A stretch of DNA of 64,000 bases from Koleobacter methoxysyntrophicus. Its GTDB lineage: Bacteria; Bacillota; Thermosediminibacteria; Koleobacterales; Koleobacteraceae. Positions within the stretch are counted from its first letter, which is position 1, and the number at the start of each line of letters is the position of its first letter. Below, piece by piece: positions 1 through 8,438 of the stretch. The position numbers and the translations under genes are program-made. The notes beneath the pieces were generated by a model, which was not told where the DNA came from, ran no database searches, and saw only the letters and a program-made list of their open reading frames with translations. The DNA lies in contig NZ_CP059066.1 in NCBI RefSeq assembly GCF_017301615.1, positions 1,719,001-1,783,000 of the forward strand. Direction: 5' to 3'.

Positions 1-403
1 TATTATTGCAAGTTCCTTAAAACATTCCTTGACTAGTGAATTTAACCGTAAAATGGTGCTTGAAGGTTATAAAAATGGAGAGAAAACCGGTCTTAATAGA
101 ACAATTTTTTTAGTACGAATTCTTGATCAATTTACTAACCTGAGTATCAATGATAAAGCAAATTTCTTATTAGGTGCCGTATTGTCTGCCGATCTCAAAG
201 CTATAAAGAACAGTCATGCCTTAGAAGTAAGTTCAGAATCAAATGTTATTGTTGCAGGAAAGGATATATTAAAGCAGTCTTTTAAGGCGATTATTGAAGA
301 AGATGGGTATTTTAAAAACATAGAGGTTGTGAATAGTAAACAGCTGGATAGTTTAGCTGGTTTTGGTGCACTTTGCATCGCCAAAAAGCGTGGGCTTATA
401 TAA
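1..403 (+). CDS. 2-dehydro-3-deoxygalactonokinase-like protein, C-terminal part
   Basis: The frame is open from base 2, so the gene begins before the window and only about its last 134 residues are visible. The segment with FLVRILDQF and LLGAVLSADL, and the ending LAGFGALCIAKKRGLI, resembles the C-terminal half of DgoK-type kinases, which phosphorylate 2-keto-3-deoxy sugar acids. The nucleotide-binding N-terminus is not visible, so the family call rests on general resemblance. The next gene, a LarA-like isomerase, fits sugar-acid catabolism. The possible TTG at 29 is an artefact of the window edge and not the real start. Confidence 0.5.
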   Translation, partial: IIASSLKHSLTSEFNRKMVLEGYKNGEKTGLNRTIFLVRILDQFTNLSINDKANFLLGAVLSADLKAIKNSHALEVSSESNVIVAGKDILKQSFKAIIEEDGYFKNIEVVNSKQLDSLAGFGALCIAKKRGLI

Positions 404-468
404 GGGAACTAGTTTTCATTATTGGGTTCAATCGAGTGATATTACCTTTTCTTCAGGTAGGTGGTCTA

Positions 469-1785
469 ATGGATTTTGGTCAAATTAATATAAAGGTTGA
501 AGGTGGATTTGATGATATAAAAATTCCTGAAATGATAAAAATTAGACAAAAATTTAATAATGATATGATCCAAGATATCGAATCCAAAATTAAAGAAGAA
601 ATAAGAAATAAAATAGATTTATCGAATTTAAAGGGGAAAAGGATTGCAATAACTGCTGGTAGTAGGGGTATAAAGGAAATTGATAAAATTACGCTATATG
701 TGATTAAAGAATTAATAGCAGCAGGTGCGGAACCTTTTATTGTGCCTTCGATGGGTAGTCATGCTGGAGCTACTGCAGAGGGGCAAAAGGAATTTTTAGC
801 TAATTACAATATTACCGAGGAAACAATGGGCGTTAGGATTATTTCTTCCATGGAGACTGTTCTAATAGATACCTTGGAAGATGGTATACCGGTTTATTGT
901 GATAAAAATGCATATGAATCAGATGGAATTGTGGTAATAAACAAACTAAAACCCCACGCAGATTTTAAGGGTGATTATGAGAGCGGACTTGTCAAGATGA
1001 TGGCTATAGGATTGGGTAAGCACAAAGGAGCAACCTGTTTGCATAAACAAGGATTCGATACTTTTCATGAGCTACTGCCCCGTATTGCAAAATCTTTTAT
1101 AAATAATGCACCCATACTTTTCGGTTTGGCAATTGTTGAAAATGCATACGATAATCCATTAATAATAGAGGTTATCAAGCCCGAAGATATATTAGACAGA
1201 GAAAAAGAATTGCTAAAAATAGCAAAGGATAACATTGCACGGATTAAGCTTGATGAAATAGATGTTTTGATTATAGATGAGATTGGAAAAAATATTAGCG
1301 GAGAAGGGATGGACCCTAATGTAACCGGAAGACCCGGTTCCTATTTAAATGCAGGATTTGAAGCCCCGTCAATTCAAAAAATCGTTGTTTTAGATATTAC
1401 TGAAGAATCTCATGGAAATGGTGTAGGAATAGGTATGAGTGATATTACTACCGTTAACTGTATTAGCAAAATTGATTTGGGTGCTATGTATACTAATGCT
1501 ATTACTGCTACCATATTAGGACCGGCTAAATTACCTGTAATAATGAACAATGATAAAGAAGCAATTATTATTGCGATAAAAACTTGTAATAAAATAGAAC
1601 CTGAGAATGCGAAAATTGTACGTATTAAAAATACGCTCGAACTAGATGAGATTGAAGTATCAGTGGCATATTATGATAATATAAAAGAACGAAAAGATCT
1701 GGAAATTATTTCAAAACCGTATGAAATGAAATTTGATGACAGGTTAAAATTACTCAGAGAAAATAGGCACTCCTGCCATCCCTAA
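469..1785 (+). CDS. LarA-like (DUF2088) nickel-pincer isomerase family protein
   Basis: A 438-residue cytosolic protein. The ATG at 469 follows an AGGTAGGTGG-like ribosome site; a longer frame from 373 would overlap the kinase gene and has no such site. Family features are an alpha/beta core with ITAGSRGI near residue 60, PSMGSHAGATAEGQ near 90, and KLKPHADFKG near 165. This architecture is that of LarA homologues, which use a nickel-pincer nucleotide cofactor to racemise or epimerise 2-hydroxy acids. Many homologues are not lactate racemases. Given the upstream DgoK-like kinase, the substrate is more likely a sugar acid (inference). A hairpin terminator follows. Confidence 0.65.
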   Translation: MDFGQINIKVEGGFDDIKIPEMIKIRQKFNNDMIQDIESKIKEEIRNKIDLSNLKGKRIAITAGSRGIKEIDKITLYVIKELIAAGAEPFIVPSMGSHAGATAEGQKEFLANYNITEETMGVRIISSMETVLIDTLEDGIPVYCDKNAYESDGIVVINKLKPHADFKGDYESGLVKMMAIGLGKHKGATCLHKQGFDTFHELLPRIAKSFINNAPILFGLAIVENAYDNPLIIEVIKPEDILDREKELLKIAKDNIARIKLDEIDVLIIDEIGKNISGEGMDPNVTGRPGSYLNAGFEAPSIQKIVVLDITEESHGNGVGIGMSDITTVNCISKIDLGAMYTNAITATILGPAKLPVIMNNDKEAIIIAIKTCNKIEPENAKIVRIKNTLELDEIEVSVAYYDNIKERKDLEIISKPYEMKFDDRLKLLRENRHSCHP

Positions 1786-1824
1786 TCTTCTCATGATATA
1801 CTTTTCCGGAAACCGTTTAGTAAT

Positions 1825-1852
1825 CCTGCCGCGTAAAGGCAGGGTCTTTTTT
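1825..1852 (+). terminator. Rho-independent terminator after LarA-like gene
   Basis: CCTGCC (1825-1830) pairs with GGCAGG (1838-1843) across a 7-base loop and is followed by a run of T. Confidence 0.8.
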
Positions 1853-1938
1853 TATATATTGCAGATGCATGGCAAATTAACGAGGATTTAGTTTAAGATA
1901 TTGTGTTGATATAATTAGTAAAAGTATATACAATAATA

Positions 1939-1953
1939 TTAAACACTGTTTAA
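1939..1953 (+). promoter_or_regulatory. Perfect palindrome, candidate TetR operator
   Basis: TTAAACA-C-TGTTTAA is a 7-1-7 perfect palindrome 42 bases before the TetR start. TetR-family regulators commonly bind such sites next to their own gene. The assignment to this regulator is inferred from position. Confidence 0.55.
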
Positions 1954-1994
1954 AATATGAATAATGTTCAATATACAAAGGTAGGTGCTTCATC

Positions 1995-2615
1995 TTGAGT
2001 AGGGAACGCCAATTGCGCAGGCAGGAAGAAATTAGAAACATAATCTTGGATGTTGCACGGAATATAATTTCCAGGGAAGGTATCAAAGGCCTGTCAATAC
2101 GCAAAATCACTAATGCGATAGATTATTCTCCCGGTATTATATATCATTACTTTAAAGACAAAAACGAGATAATTGAGTCAATAGTAAGGGAGGGATATGA
2201 ACGGATACTTGCTTTAATAAGATCAGTTAAAAGAAATGAAAAAGAGCCGGAAAAAGAAATTAAAGAAGCATTTACAAATTATATAAAAGCAGCTTTGGCC
2301 TCTCCTGAAGAGTATAAAGCTTTTATGCTTAATGGTGATACTTCCGTATTAAATACGACAGGTATCTTAAAGAAAGGAATTTCTAAAAAGAGCCGGACTC
2401 TGCAATTATTATGCGATAACATACAACGAGGGATAAATCAGGGCCGTTATGCACCATGTGACCCTGAACTAACAGCTCAGATTATCTGGACCTCAACATT
2501 TGGCCTAATAATTAAGCTGATAATTGAGAAGGATATATCCCAAGAACAGGTAAACCGGTTGATAGACCAGCATTTTAACGTATTATTTAACGGGATTATA
2601 AGGAAGGGAGCTTGA
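1995..2615 (+). CDS. TetR/AcrR family transcriptional regulator
   Basis: A 206-residue DNA-binding repressor. The N-terminal helix-turn-helix spans about residues 15-62: IREGIKGLSIRKIT-type first helices, then SPGIIYHYFKDKNEI, the classic TetR recognition-helix pattern. The C-terminal ligand domain is helical and unassigned. It starts with TTG at 1995, with AGGTAG upstream. The stop codon lies 4 bases before the next ATG, so it is co-transcribed with the FMN-binding protein and probably represses the three-gene unit through the palindrome at 1939. The ligand is unknown. Confidence 0.85.
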   Translation: MSRERQLRRQEEIRNIILDVARNIISREGIKGLSIRKITNAIDYSPGIIYHYFKDKNEIIESIVREGYERILALIRSVKRNEKEPEKEIKEAFTNYIKAALASPEEYKAFMLNGDTSVLNTTGILKKGISKKSRTLQLLCDNIQRGINQGRYAPCDPELTAQIIWTSTFGLIIKLIIEKDISQEQVNRLIDQHFNVLFNGIIRKGA

Positions 2616-2619
2616 CAAT

Positions 2620-2997
2620 ATGAAAAGAGTTTTTAAAATACTGGCAATAGTGTTTTTGATGTTCATTATAGTGATTGCTGCGACTTTTTTTACGATTAAA
2701 TCTTTGAAATTACCTGACGTTGATGTTGGAGACGTGGATTTAAGAAATATTAATGATGGTTCATACAGGGGCGAATATTCTGCCGGGCCTGTAAAGGCTG
2801 TGGTTAAAGTTCAGGTAAAGGATAATAGAATAATAGACATAATGATTGAGCAGCATCAAAATGGATTGGGAAAAAAAGCGGAAAAAATTATAGATGAAAT
2901 AATAAGTAAGCAGACTTTAAATGTAGATGTTATTAGCGGTGCAACATTAAGCAGCAATGTAATTCGCAAGGCGATTGAGGAAGCTCTTAATAAGTAA
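2620..2997 (+). CDS. Membrane-anchored FMN-binding domain protein
   Basis: A 125-residue protein. Residues 5-28 form one hydrophobic segment, either a signal anchor or an uncleaved signal peptide. Residues 45-125 form an FMN-binding domain of the NqrC/RnfG type. It ends with DVISGATLSS, the motif in which Thr is covalently flavinylated by ApbE in this family. That places a flavin on the outer face of the membrane for extracytoplasmic electron transfer. No ApbE gene is visible in the window. It is tightly linked to the TetR gene upstream and the flavodoxin downstream. Confidence 0.8.
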   Translation: MKRVFKILAIVFLMFIIVIAATFFTIKSLKLPDVDVGDVDLRNINDGSYRGEYSAGPVKAVVKVQVKDNRIIDIMIEQHQNGLGKKAEKIIDEIISKQTLNVDVISGATLSSNVIRKAIEEALNK

Positions 2998-3053
2998 GTT
3001 AATAGATAGACTTCAGTAAACAAGATTTTATTAATAGGCGGAGGGAGATATAT

Positions 3054-3560
3054 ATGAATACGTTAATAGCTTATGCTAGCAGGTACGGCTGTACAGAAAA
3101 GTGTGCCGCAATCCTATCAGAAAAACTTACGGGAAAAGTTGATTTATGTAATTTAAAAAGGGTTAAGGATGTAGATTTATCACAATATGATAAGGTTATT
3201 ATTGGAGGCCCGGTTTACATAGGAAAAATTCAAAAAGAAGTAAAAGAATTTTGCTTAAAAAATCTGAGCGTGTTAAAAGAGAAGAAAATCGGGCTTTTCA
3301 TATGCGGTATGGAAAGCGGAGATAGGGCAGAGGCGCAATTGAATGCCTGTTTTCCTCAAGAACTGTTATTCCATGCCGCTGCCAGGGAATTCTTCGGGGG
3401 AGAGTTTAAATTCAAAAAGATGAATCCCATGGAAAGGTTTATGATAAGAATGGTTTCCAGAATGGATGAGAGCCGTTCTGTATTAGATACAAATAAAGAT
3501 GTGTCAAATATTTCCGAGGAAAATATTAATAGGTTCGCACGGTTAATGAACGGTGTTTAA
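3054..3560 (+). CDS. Flavodoxin-domain protein (HemG/flavodoxin_5 type)
   Basis: A 168-residue cytosolic flavodoxin-like protein. The N-terminus, TLIAYASRYGCTEKCA, is the phosphate-binding loop for FMN. YDKVIIGGPVYIGKIQKEVKEF (about residues 45-66) is the second flavin-contact region and is typical of the short flavodoxin group that includes HemG-like protoporphyrinogen oxidases. It has a good GGAGGGAG ribosome site. As the third gene of the TetR operon, it probably passes electrons to or from the FMN-binding membrane protein. Its exact partner is unknown. Confidence 0.75.
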   Translation: MNTLIAYASRYGCTEKCAAILSEKLTGKVDLCNLKRVKDVDLSQYDKVIIGGPVYIGKIQKEVKEFCLKNLSVLKEKKIGLFICGMESGDRAEAQLNACFPQELLFHAAAREFFGGEFKFKKMNPMERFMIRMVSRMDESRSVLDTNKDVSNISEENINRFARLMNGV

Positions 3561-3594
3561 AAAGAATATACAATTTTGTATAATTAAGATTTTC

Positions 3595-3628
3595 CTGCCG
3601 GTCTAATAAGAAGGCCGGCAGTCTTTTT
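3595..3628 (+). terminator. Rho-independent terminator
   Basis: CTGCCGG (3595-3601) pairs with CCGGCAG (3615-3621), followed by TCTTTTT. Confidence 0.85.
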
Positions 3629-3642
3629 ATGTACCGTTTCTC

Positions 3643-3671
3643 TTGTATAGGGCAGCGAGACAATATATAAT
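3643..3671 (+). promoter_or_regulatory. Sigma-A-type promoter for tsaE operon
   Basis: TTGTAT at 3643-3648 and TATAAT at 3666-3671 are separated by 17 bases. The promoter lies between the preceding terminator and tsaE, about 60 bases before its start. Confidence 0.7.
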
Positions 3672-3732
3672 ATTTATATATGAAATAATTAATTGTAATA
3701 CTGCAATTACTGAATGCGAGAGGACGTTTGAG

Positions 3733-4206
3733 ATGTTGAAAGTTATCAGCTGTTCACCGGAAGAAACAGCACATATAGGAGAGAAAATAGGAAAACTTCT
3801 AACGGCCGGGGATCTTGTCTGCCTTGAAGGGCCGTTAGGAGCAGGGAAAACTGTTATAACACAGGGTATTGCAAAAGGATTGGGGGTAAAGGATTATATA
3901 AACAGCCCGACCTTTAACATAATAAAGGAATATGAGGGCAGGGTTCCCTTTTATCATATGGACCTTTACCGTTTAGAAGAAGCTGATGAGCTGGTTGACC
4001 TGGGGTATGAGGAATATGTGTACGGTCGGGGTGTTAGCGTTATTGAATGGGCTGACAGGGCCATTGATTTCCTTCCAAAAGAAAGGCTGATAATAAATAT
4101 GGATTATGGGGAAGATGAGTTTTCCAGGGTAATAGAAATCATTCCATCAGGTCACAGGTATGAAAAACTGGTGGAGAATTTGGAGTCAGGTTTATATAGA
4201 TTGTAA
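3733..4206 (+). CDS. tsaE: tRNA t6A biosynthesis ATPase TsaE
   Basis: A 157-residue P-loop ATPase that assists the TsaB/TsaD complex in forming threonylcarbamoyladenosine at tRNA position 37. The Walker A motif GPLGAGKT is near residue 35. NSPTFNIIKEY and HMDLYRL follow, as is standard for TsaE, and IEWADRA is near residue 105. ATG at 3733 is preferred: the longer in-frame TTG at 3643 lies inside the promoter. It is followed by tsaB and rimI, the usual cluster; tsaD is not within this window. Confidence 0.93.
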   Translation: MLKVISCSPEETAHIGEKIGKLLTAGDLVCLEGPLGAGKTVITQGIAKGLGVKDYINSPTFNIIKEYEGRVPFYHMDLYRLEEADELVDLGYEEYVYGRGVSVIEWADRAIDFLPKERLIINMDYGEDEFSRVIEIIPSGHRYEKLVENLESGLYRL

Positions 4207-4249
4207 TTAAGAAAATGATATGGATAATTCCAGAGGAGATGCAAAAATT

Positions 4250-4963
4250 ATGATAAAGGTGCTTGGGTTCGATACTTCATCAATAGCAGCTACCGTTGCA
4301 TTAGCTGAGGAAGGCAGACTTATAGCAGAATACTATCTTAACAACAAAAGAAATCACTCTGAAAAGTTGATGCCTTTGATACAACAAATGCTGTCGGATT
4401 GTGACATAACCCTGAATGAAATCCAGGGGATTGCCGTTGCCATGGGTCCCGGTTCTTTTACAGGATTAAGGATAGGTGCAGCTACCGCTAAAGGCTTGGC
4501 TTTCGCTGCCGGCATACCTATAATAGGTATAAATACCCTTGACGGCCTTGCGTACAATGCTGTTACATTTAATGGGCCCATTTGCCCTGTGCTGAACGCC
4601 CGGCGGGAGCAGGTCTATACTGCTATGTTTCGGGGAAATGGAATGAGTATAGAGAGGCTTACTGATTACATGGCTGTAGAGATTAAGGAAATCCTTAAAA
4701 CCGCCGGGGAAACAGGAGAGCCCGTTCTATTCCTGGGGGATGGGGTTCCTGTATATAAAGACGAAATTAAGAATATGCTGGGGAAAAACGCATTATTTGC
4801 TCCTGAAGCCTTAACTATGCCTAGAGCGTCGAGCATAGCTCTTCTGGGGGTCGAGGGGTTCAAAAAAGGGGAAGTAGAGTCTCCTTTCACTTTTACTCCC
4901 TTTTATCTAAGAAGGTCACAGGCGGAAATCCAGCTTGAGAAAAAGGAAGGGAAATGCCGGTGA
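4250..4963 (+). CDS. tsaB: tRNA t6A biosynthesis protein TsaB
   Basis: A 237-residue ASKHA-fold protein that acts as the dimerisation partner of TsaD. It shows VLGFDTSS at the start, the diagnostic MGPGSFTGLRIG near residue 70, and INTLDGLA near 95. The ATG at 4250, 12 bases after GAGGAG, gives the canonical N-terminus; the upstream ATG at 4220 would add ten atypical residues. The last 10 bases overlap rimI, so translation is probably coupled. Confidence 0.92.
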   Translation: MIKVLGFDTSSIAATVALAEEGRLIAEYYLNNKRNHSEKLMPLIQQMLSDCDITLNEIQGIAVAMGPGSFTGLRIGAATAKGLAFAAGIPIIGINTLDGLAYNAVTFNGPICPVLNARREQVYTAMFRGNGMSIERLTDYMAVEIKEILKTAGETGEPVLFLGDGVPVYKDEIKNMLGKNALFAPEALTMPRASSIALLGVEGFKKGEVESPFTFTPFYLRRSQAEIQLEKKEGKCR

Positions 4964-5430
4964 TAGGGGAAATTGAAATCGAAAAGATGAAATTAAAAGA
5001 CCTGCCCCGGGTAATAGAAATCGAACTGACCTCTTTTTCTACACCGTGGTCCCATTATGCATTCCTGAGCGAGCTGCGGGATAACCACTTTGCACATTAC
5101 GTGGTTGCGAAACTGAAAATGCAGGATAAAGAGGAACCAGAAATTGTCGGTTATGCCGGGATGTGGATAGTAATGAATGAAGCCCATATAACCAATATAG
5201 CCGTAGCCCCTGACTACAGGGGTATGGGAATCGGAAAGCTTCTTATGGAAAACATGATGAAACTGGCAAAGGAAAATGGTGCCGATAAGATGACCCTGGA
5301 AGTGAGGAAAAGCAATTATATAGCGAGGCATCTCTATGAGAGGCTGGGATTTAAAGCTAGAGGAATCCGCAAGGGATATTATAGCGATAATAACGAAGAT
5401 GCCGTTATCATGTGGAAGGATGAGCTGTAG
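4954..5430 (+). CDS. rimI: Ribosomal protein S18-alanine N-acetyltransferase RimI
   Basis: A 158-residue GNAT acetyltransferase. FSTPWSHYAFLSEL (about 28-41) is the RimI signature. The acetyl-CoA loop is VAPDYRGMGIGKLLM (about 89-103). LEVRKSNYIARHLYERLGF is the classic C-terminal half. It acetylates the N-terminal alanine of ribosomal protein S18. It overlaps the tsaB end by 10 bases. A converging toxin-antitoxin pair follows 3 bases downstream, without a visible terminator between. Confidence 0.92.
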   Translation: MPVIGEIEIEKMKLKDLPRVIEIELTSFSTPWSHYAFLSELRDNHFAHYVVAKLKMQDKEEPEIVGYAGMWIVMNEAHITNIAVAPDYRGMGIGKLLMENMMKLAKENGADKMTLEVRKSNYIARHLYERLGFKARGIRKGYYSDNNEDAVIMWKDEL

Positions 5431-5433
5431 TAA

Positions 5434-5871
5434 TCATTTCTTACACTTTGCTTGAGAATCTATAAATTTTACTATAAAGATACAAAATTGGACAAAATCA
5501 TCAAGCTTTGTTTGAATAATGTTATAGATTTCTTCAGGGCTAACCTTTGCATAACCATGTACAAGCCTGTTACGGTAGCCTGCCATTCCTCCTATTTTTT
5601 TACTAAACTCAGGAGTTATTATTCTTTGTTGACCCAATATATCCAGTATCTGTTTATAATTTTCTGGCTTGCCAAAACCGTTTTTGGCTATAATATGCCT
5701 GCCTATGTCAAATAAAGCTTCTAAAGAACGCCTCAAATGATGTTCTGATATTGCAAAATAATCAGGGTCTAAAAGAAACTCTTCCAGGGACATTGATTTC
5801 ATCTTTTTAAGTCTATTAACAGATACTCTAATTTGATCCAACCGTTCTTCGATCAACTCTAAATTAAGCAT
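5434..5871 (-). CDS. hepT: HepT-like ribonuclease toxin (DUF86)
   Basis: A 145-residue helical protein of the HEPN/HepT family, the RNase toxin of the MntA-HepT pair. Its catalytic motif R-x4-H-x-Y is intact as RNRLVHGY near residue 107. In characterised systems MntA adds AMP groups to the tyrosine of this motif to silence the RNase. The ATG at 5871 (MLNLEL) overlaps the antitoxin gene by 8 bases; a longer frame from 5919 would overlap by far more. The pair sits where tsaD often follows rimI, so it may be an insertion (inference). Confidence 0.85.
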   Translation of the reverse strand: MLNLELIEERLDQIRVSVNRLKKMKSMSLEEFLLDPDYFAISEHHLRRSLEALFDIGRHIIAKNGFGKPENYKQILDILGQQRIITPEFSKKIGGMAGYRNRLVHGYAKVSPEEIYNIIQTKLDDFVQFCIFIVKFIDSQAKCKK

Positions 5872-6301
5872 AGAATTCACCTGCTTTAATAGCTTCCCGC
5901 ACATCTCTACGATATGCATCCAAAAAAGGCTTAAAATCTAAATAGTCTCTAATTGTCACATCTTCAAAATCTGTCCTAAGGTTATCGTCTTCTGAAAAAA
6001 GTAATAAACCACGACTGATGATTAAAAATTTTTGTTCAATAGTGGCCGTGTTTAATACAACGACATCAATTTTACAATTTAAAATCTTTGCTGCTTCGTC
6101 TTGTATTTCCATCATAATTGATGAGGCTTTTTCAAGAGCAGGTGTTTCTCGCAGTAAGATACCGAAATCATAGTCACTATCGGCAAATGCAGTGCCATCA
6201 GCACGAGAACCAAATAAATAAACTGCTAAAATATTATTATTTCTAAATAAGGCAAAAAGCTTTTCCTTTTTATGTTTTTCTAATTCACCTGTAGCTGCCA
6301 T
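5864..6301 (-). CDS. mntA: MntA-like minimal nucleotidyltransferase antitoxin
   Basis: A 145-residue minimal nucleotidyltransferase, antitoxin partner of HepT. YLFGSRADGT followed by DSDYDFGIL is the GSx10DxD catalytic signature near residues 30-48; a third acidic residue is in KIDVVVL near 80. It starts with ATG at 6301, 9 bases after GGAG; the longer frame to 6370 runs through the promoter. It precedes and overlaps hepT, as in known pairs, and probably AMPylates the HepT tyrosine. Confidence 0.85.
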   Translation of the reverse strand: MAATGELEKHKKEKLFALFRNNNILAVYLFGSRADGTAFADSDYDFGILLRETPALEKASSIMMEIQDEAAKILNCKIDVVVLNTATIEQKFLIISRGLLLFSEDDNLRTDFEDVTIRDYLDFKPFLDAYRRDVREAIKAGEFYA

Positions 6302-6340
6302 AAAAATCATCTCCAGAAAGACACTTAATACTTTATTATG

Positions 6341-6370
6341 ATTATATACTATTTTATGGATTATAATCAA
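6341..6370 (-). promoter_or_regulatory. Promoter of mntA-hepT
   Basis: On the minus strand TTGATT (6370-6365) and TATAAT (6346-6341) are 18 bases apart, about 40 bases before the mntA start. Confidence 0.6.
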
Positions 6371-6667
6371 GGAAAAAATTCGATAATCTCAGCTCTATGG
6401 AGTTCCGAACTTATGTCAAACAAAATATGGGGAAAATGGAGGGTTAAATGCTGTTTTTCCTGGCAAAAAAATAGGGGTTATAGCCAGGAAACGGGGAAAA
6501 TCCAAAGAATTCCCATATAGCCGGAATAAAAAGAATTATATCTTAATACAGCTGTATAAAAAAGGATAATTCATGGACAGGCCTCTAGAAGGGAATATAC
6601 GAGTTTGTATTATGTAAACTTCATATGCTATAATTTCCTAAACCCGGGCTGGTAAAGGAGGTCGAAT
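6371..6667. other. Intergenic region before sleB
   Basis: No convincing gene. It contains a TATAAT-like -10 near 6629 and the strong ribosome site AAAGGAGG (6655-6662) of sleB. A short 60-codon frame at 6338-6520 has no ribosome site and no protein-like composition. Confidence 0.5.
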
Positions 6668-7345
6668 ATGAGTAGGAGATTAACCTGCATCCTTTTGGTC
6701 GTAATCCTTTTGACTTCGATTTTTGTTACTACAGGGTATGCATCTAGTTTAGGTTCAAGGACATTAAAATTCGGCAGCAGGGGGGCCGATGTGGCCGAAC
6801 TGCAAACCCGGCTGAATAATTTGGGCTTTTACGTGGGGAAGGTTGATGGGATTTACGGTATAAAAACCCAAGATGGTGTCATAAGGTTCCAAAAAAGCAG
6901 AGGACTAAGGATCGATGGAATCGCAGGACCAGAAACCATAAGAGCCCTTCTCGGAAATTACGTCAGTTACAGGGGTTATTCTTCCAGGGATTTGGAACTG
7001 CTTGCAAAGCTAATTTATGCGGAAGCCAGAGGGGAACCCTATATAGGCCAGGTAGCCGTAGGGGCGACGGTTTTAAATAGGGTGAAGAGCTCCGAATACC
7101 CCAACACTATTCCCGGTGTTATATTCCAGGTAGCATATGGCTATTATCAATACTGCAGTGTCAAGAACGGCCAGATTTACCTGACCCCAAATGAAACGGC
7201 CAGAAAAGCTGCCCGAGATGCCGTATCAGGTTGGGACCCTTCTAAAGGAGCTTTAACCTTCTACAATCCGAAATATACTACAAACAAGTGGGTGCGTTCA
7301 AGGCCCTATTGTACTACAATAGGGAACCATGTTTTTGTTAAATAG
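6668..7345 (+). CDS. sleB: Spore cortex-lytic enzyme SleB
   Basis: A 225-residue exported lytic transglycosylase that degrades spore cortex during germination. A signal peptide spans residues 1-26 (ending near TTGYAS). A peptidoglycan-binding domain occupies about 30-95, with GSRGADVAELQTRLNNLGF and DGIYGIKT. The Hydrolase_2 catalytic domain spans 105-225, with LLAKLIYAEARGEPYIGQVAV; its Glu is the expected catalytic residue. The length is normal for the family. The usual partner ypeB does not follow. It is the clearest evidence of a spore former in the window. Confidence 0.92.
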   Translation: MSRRLTCILLVVILLTSIFVTTGYASSLGSRTLKFGSRGADVAELQTRLNNLGFYVGKVDGIYGIKTQDGVIRFQKSRGLRIDGIAGPETIRALLGNYVSYRGYSSRDLELLAKLIYAEARGEPYIGQVAVGATVLNRVKSSEYPNTIPGVIFQVAYGYYQYCSVKNGQIYLTPNETARKAARDAVSGWDPSKGALTFYNPKYTTNKWVRSRPYCTTIGNHVFVK

Positions 7346-7817
7346 CCCGGTTCAGAAGCCATAAATACAGTTTATCCCAAAACAGAAATTCAGCTCTGTG
7401 TAATTCATCATATAACAACCTAATTTCTTAATGTATTTAGAAGGAAAGCAATTGTCTGGCTTTTCCTCTATATTTTTATTATTTTTATTATTTTTATTAT
7501 TGGCAATTTGATGCATTTTTTCCAGACATCAGTATAACTCTTATACCAAGTTAAATAATCCTCCTATGTTTTCGAGTTAACATAGTCATTTTTTCCATAA
7601 ATAGACGCAGAGCCATAATGTCTGTTTCACATTGTTTCTGTGAATTGTTTGTTGTTCTAAATTTAATAATTTTTTGACTAAATCTCGAAATGCTAAAGGT
7701 ATATCGGTGAAATTAAGATAATACTTTGACTGGTTATAATAAATGATTTGACTATTTTCCAAAAATGGTATAATATAAAAATGGTAATTACTAAAATTTA
7801 CAGAGGAGGGAATAGAA
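7346..7817. other. Intergenic region with a 9-bp A/T repeat and a promoter
   Basis: No supported gene. A run of about three 9-base units (ATTTTTATT) lies near 7471-7500. A candidate promoter precedes the next gene: TTGACT at 7748 and TATAAT at 7769, with a short 15-base spacer. The ribosome site GAGGAGGG starts at 7803. Confidence 0.5.
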
Positions 7818-8402
7818 TTGAAAAGAACAACAACGATGCTTATAATTTTTATTTGTTTTTCAGTTCTGGTTAGCTTTTCATACGCCCAAAATGTGGGAAA
7901 AACTGATAATGGCAGATTGATTAGAACAGTATTACCTAAAACAAAAAATGAAAAATTAATAAAACATGATGATAAAAAAATCAAAGAAGAAAGCAAAAGA
8001 TTTTCTCAGAAATTAAAAGATTGGAAAAAACCAGTTGTCAAAAAATCAGAAACTGTATTAGATAATGTATATTTAAGTGGTGATGAAAATAATCTAGAAT
8101 TAATCATTAAAGATGGGCAAGCTTACATAGAACTTGAAGAAAAACTGGTAAAAATTAAAAATGAAAAAGATATTAAAAAATTCAAAAAAGATGCAGAGCT
8201 TATTAAAGAAGAAATTACGGACTCAAGGATTGATGCATATGTCGCTTTTTTAGCAGAAAAAAATGGTGACATCGATTATGCTTATGAAAAAATAATTGAT
8301 GCTATCTCGAAACAGCCAAAAAATGAATTGTATAAAAAACTGTTTAAAAGAATTTATGAAAAGAGAGTAAAATCAATTACTGACCATAGAGAAAATAAAT
8401 AA
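7818..8402 (+). CDS. Secreted lysine-rich protein of unknown function
   Basis: A 194-residue protein, TTG start behind GAGGAGGG. A signal peptide spans residues 1-24, with cleavage predicted after VSFSYA. The mature part is strongly charged with many Lys/Glu stretches and is probably helical. The C-terminal part (about 130-180) resembles one helix-turn-helix hairpin repeat of the TPR kind (AYVAFLAEKNGDIDYAYEKI). I do not recognise a family. It lies 36 bases before the large toxin gene with a near-identical translation-start region, so it is probably co-transcribed; a role in export or attachment of the toxin is only a guess. Confidence 0.65.
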   Translation: MKRTTTMLIIFICFSVLVSFSYAQNVGKTDNGRLIRTVLPKTKNEKLIKHDDKKIKEESKRFSQKLKDWKKPVVKKSETVLDNVYLSGDENNLELIIKDGQAYIELEEKLVKIKNEKDIKKFKKDAELIKEEITDSRIDAYVAFLAEKNGDIDYAYEKIIDAISKQPKNELYKKLFKRIYEKRVKSITDHRENK

Positions 8403-8438
8403 AAAGTAATGACTAGACAATGAAAGGAGGGAATAGAA

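Noticed and set aside
3643-3732. Longer N-terminus for tsaE
   Set aside because: The TTG at 3643 is the -35 element of the promoter; the family start is at 3733.
6338-6520. 60-codon plus-strand frame before sleB
   Set aside because: No ribosome site, overlaps the mntA promoter, no protein-like pattern.
7466-7502. Short A/T repeats as a CRISPR array
   Set aside because: Units are 9 bases without spacers; simple-sequence slippage explains them. No cas genes or CRISPR-type repeats were seen in the window.
7586-7996. 136-codon minus-strand frame
   Set aside because: It overlaps the promoter and signal peptide of the secreted protein gene at 7818 and has no ribosome site.
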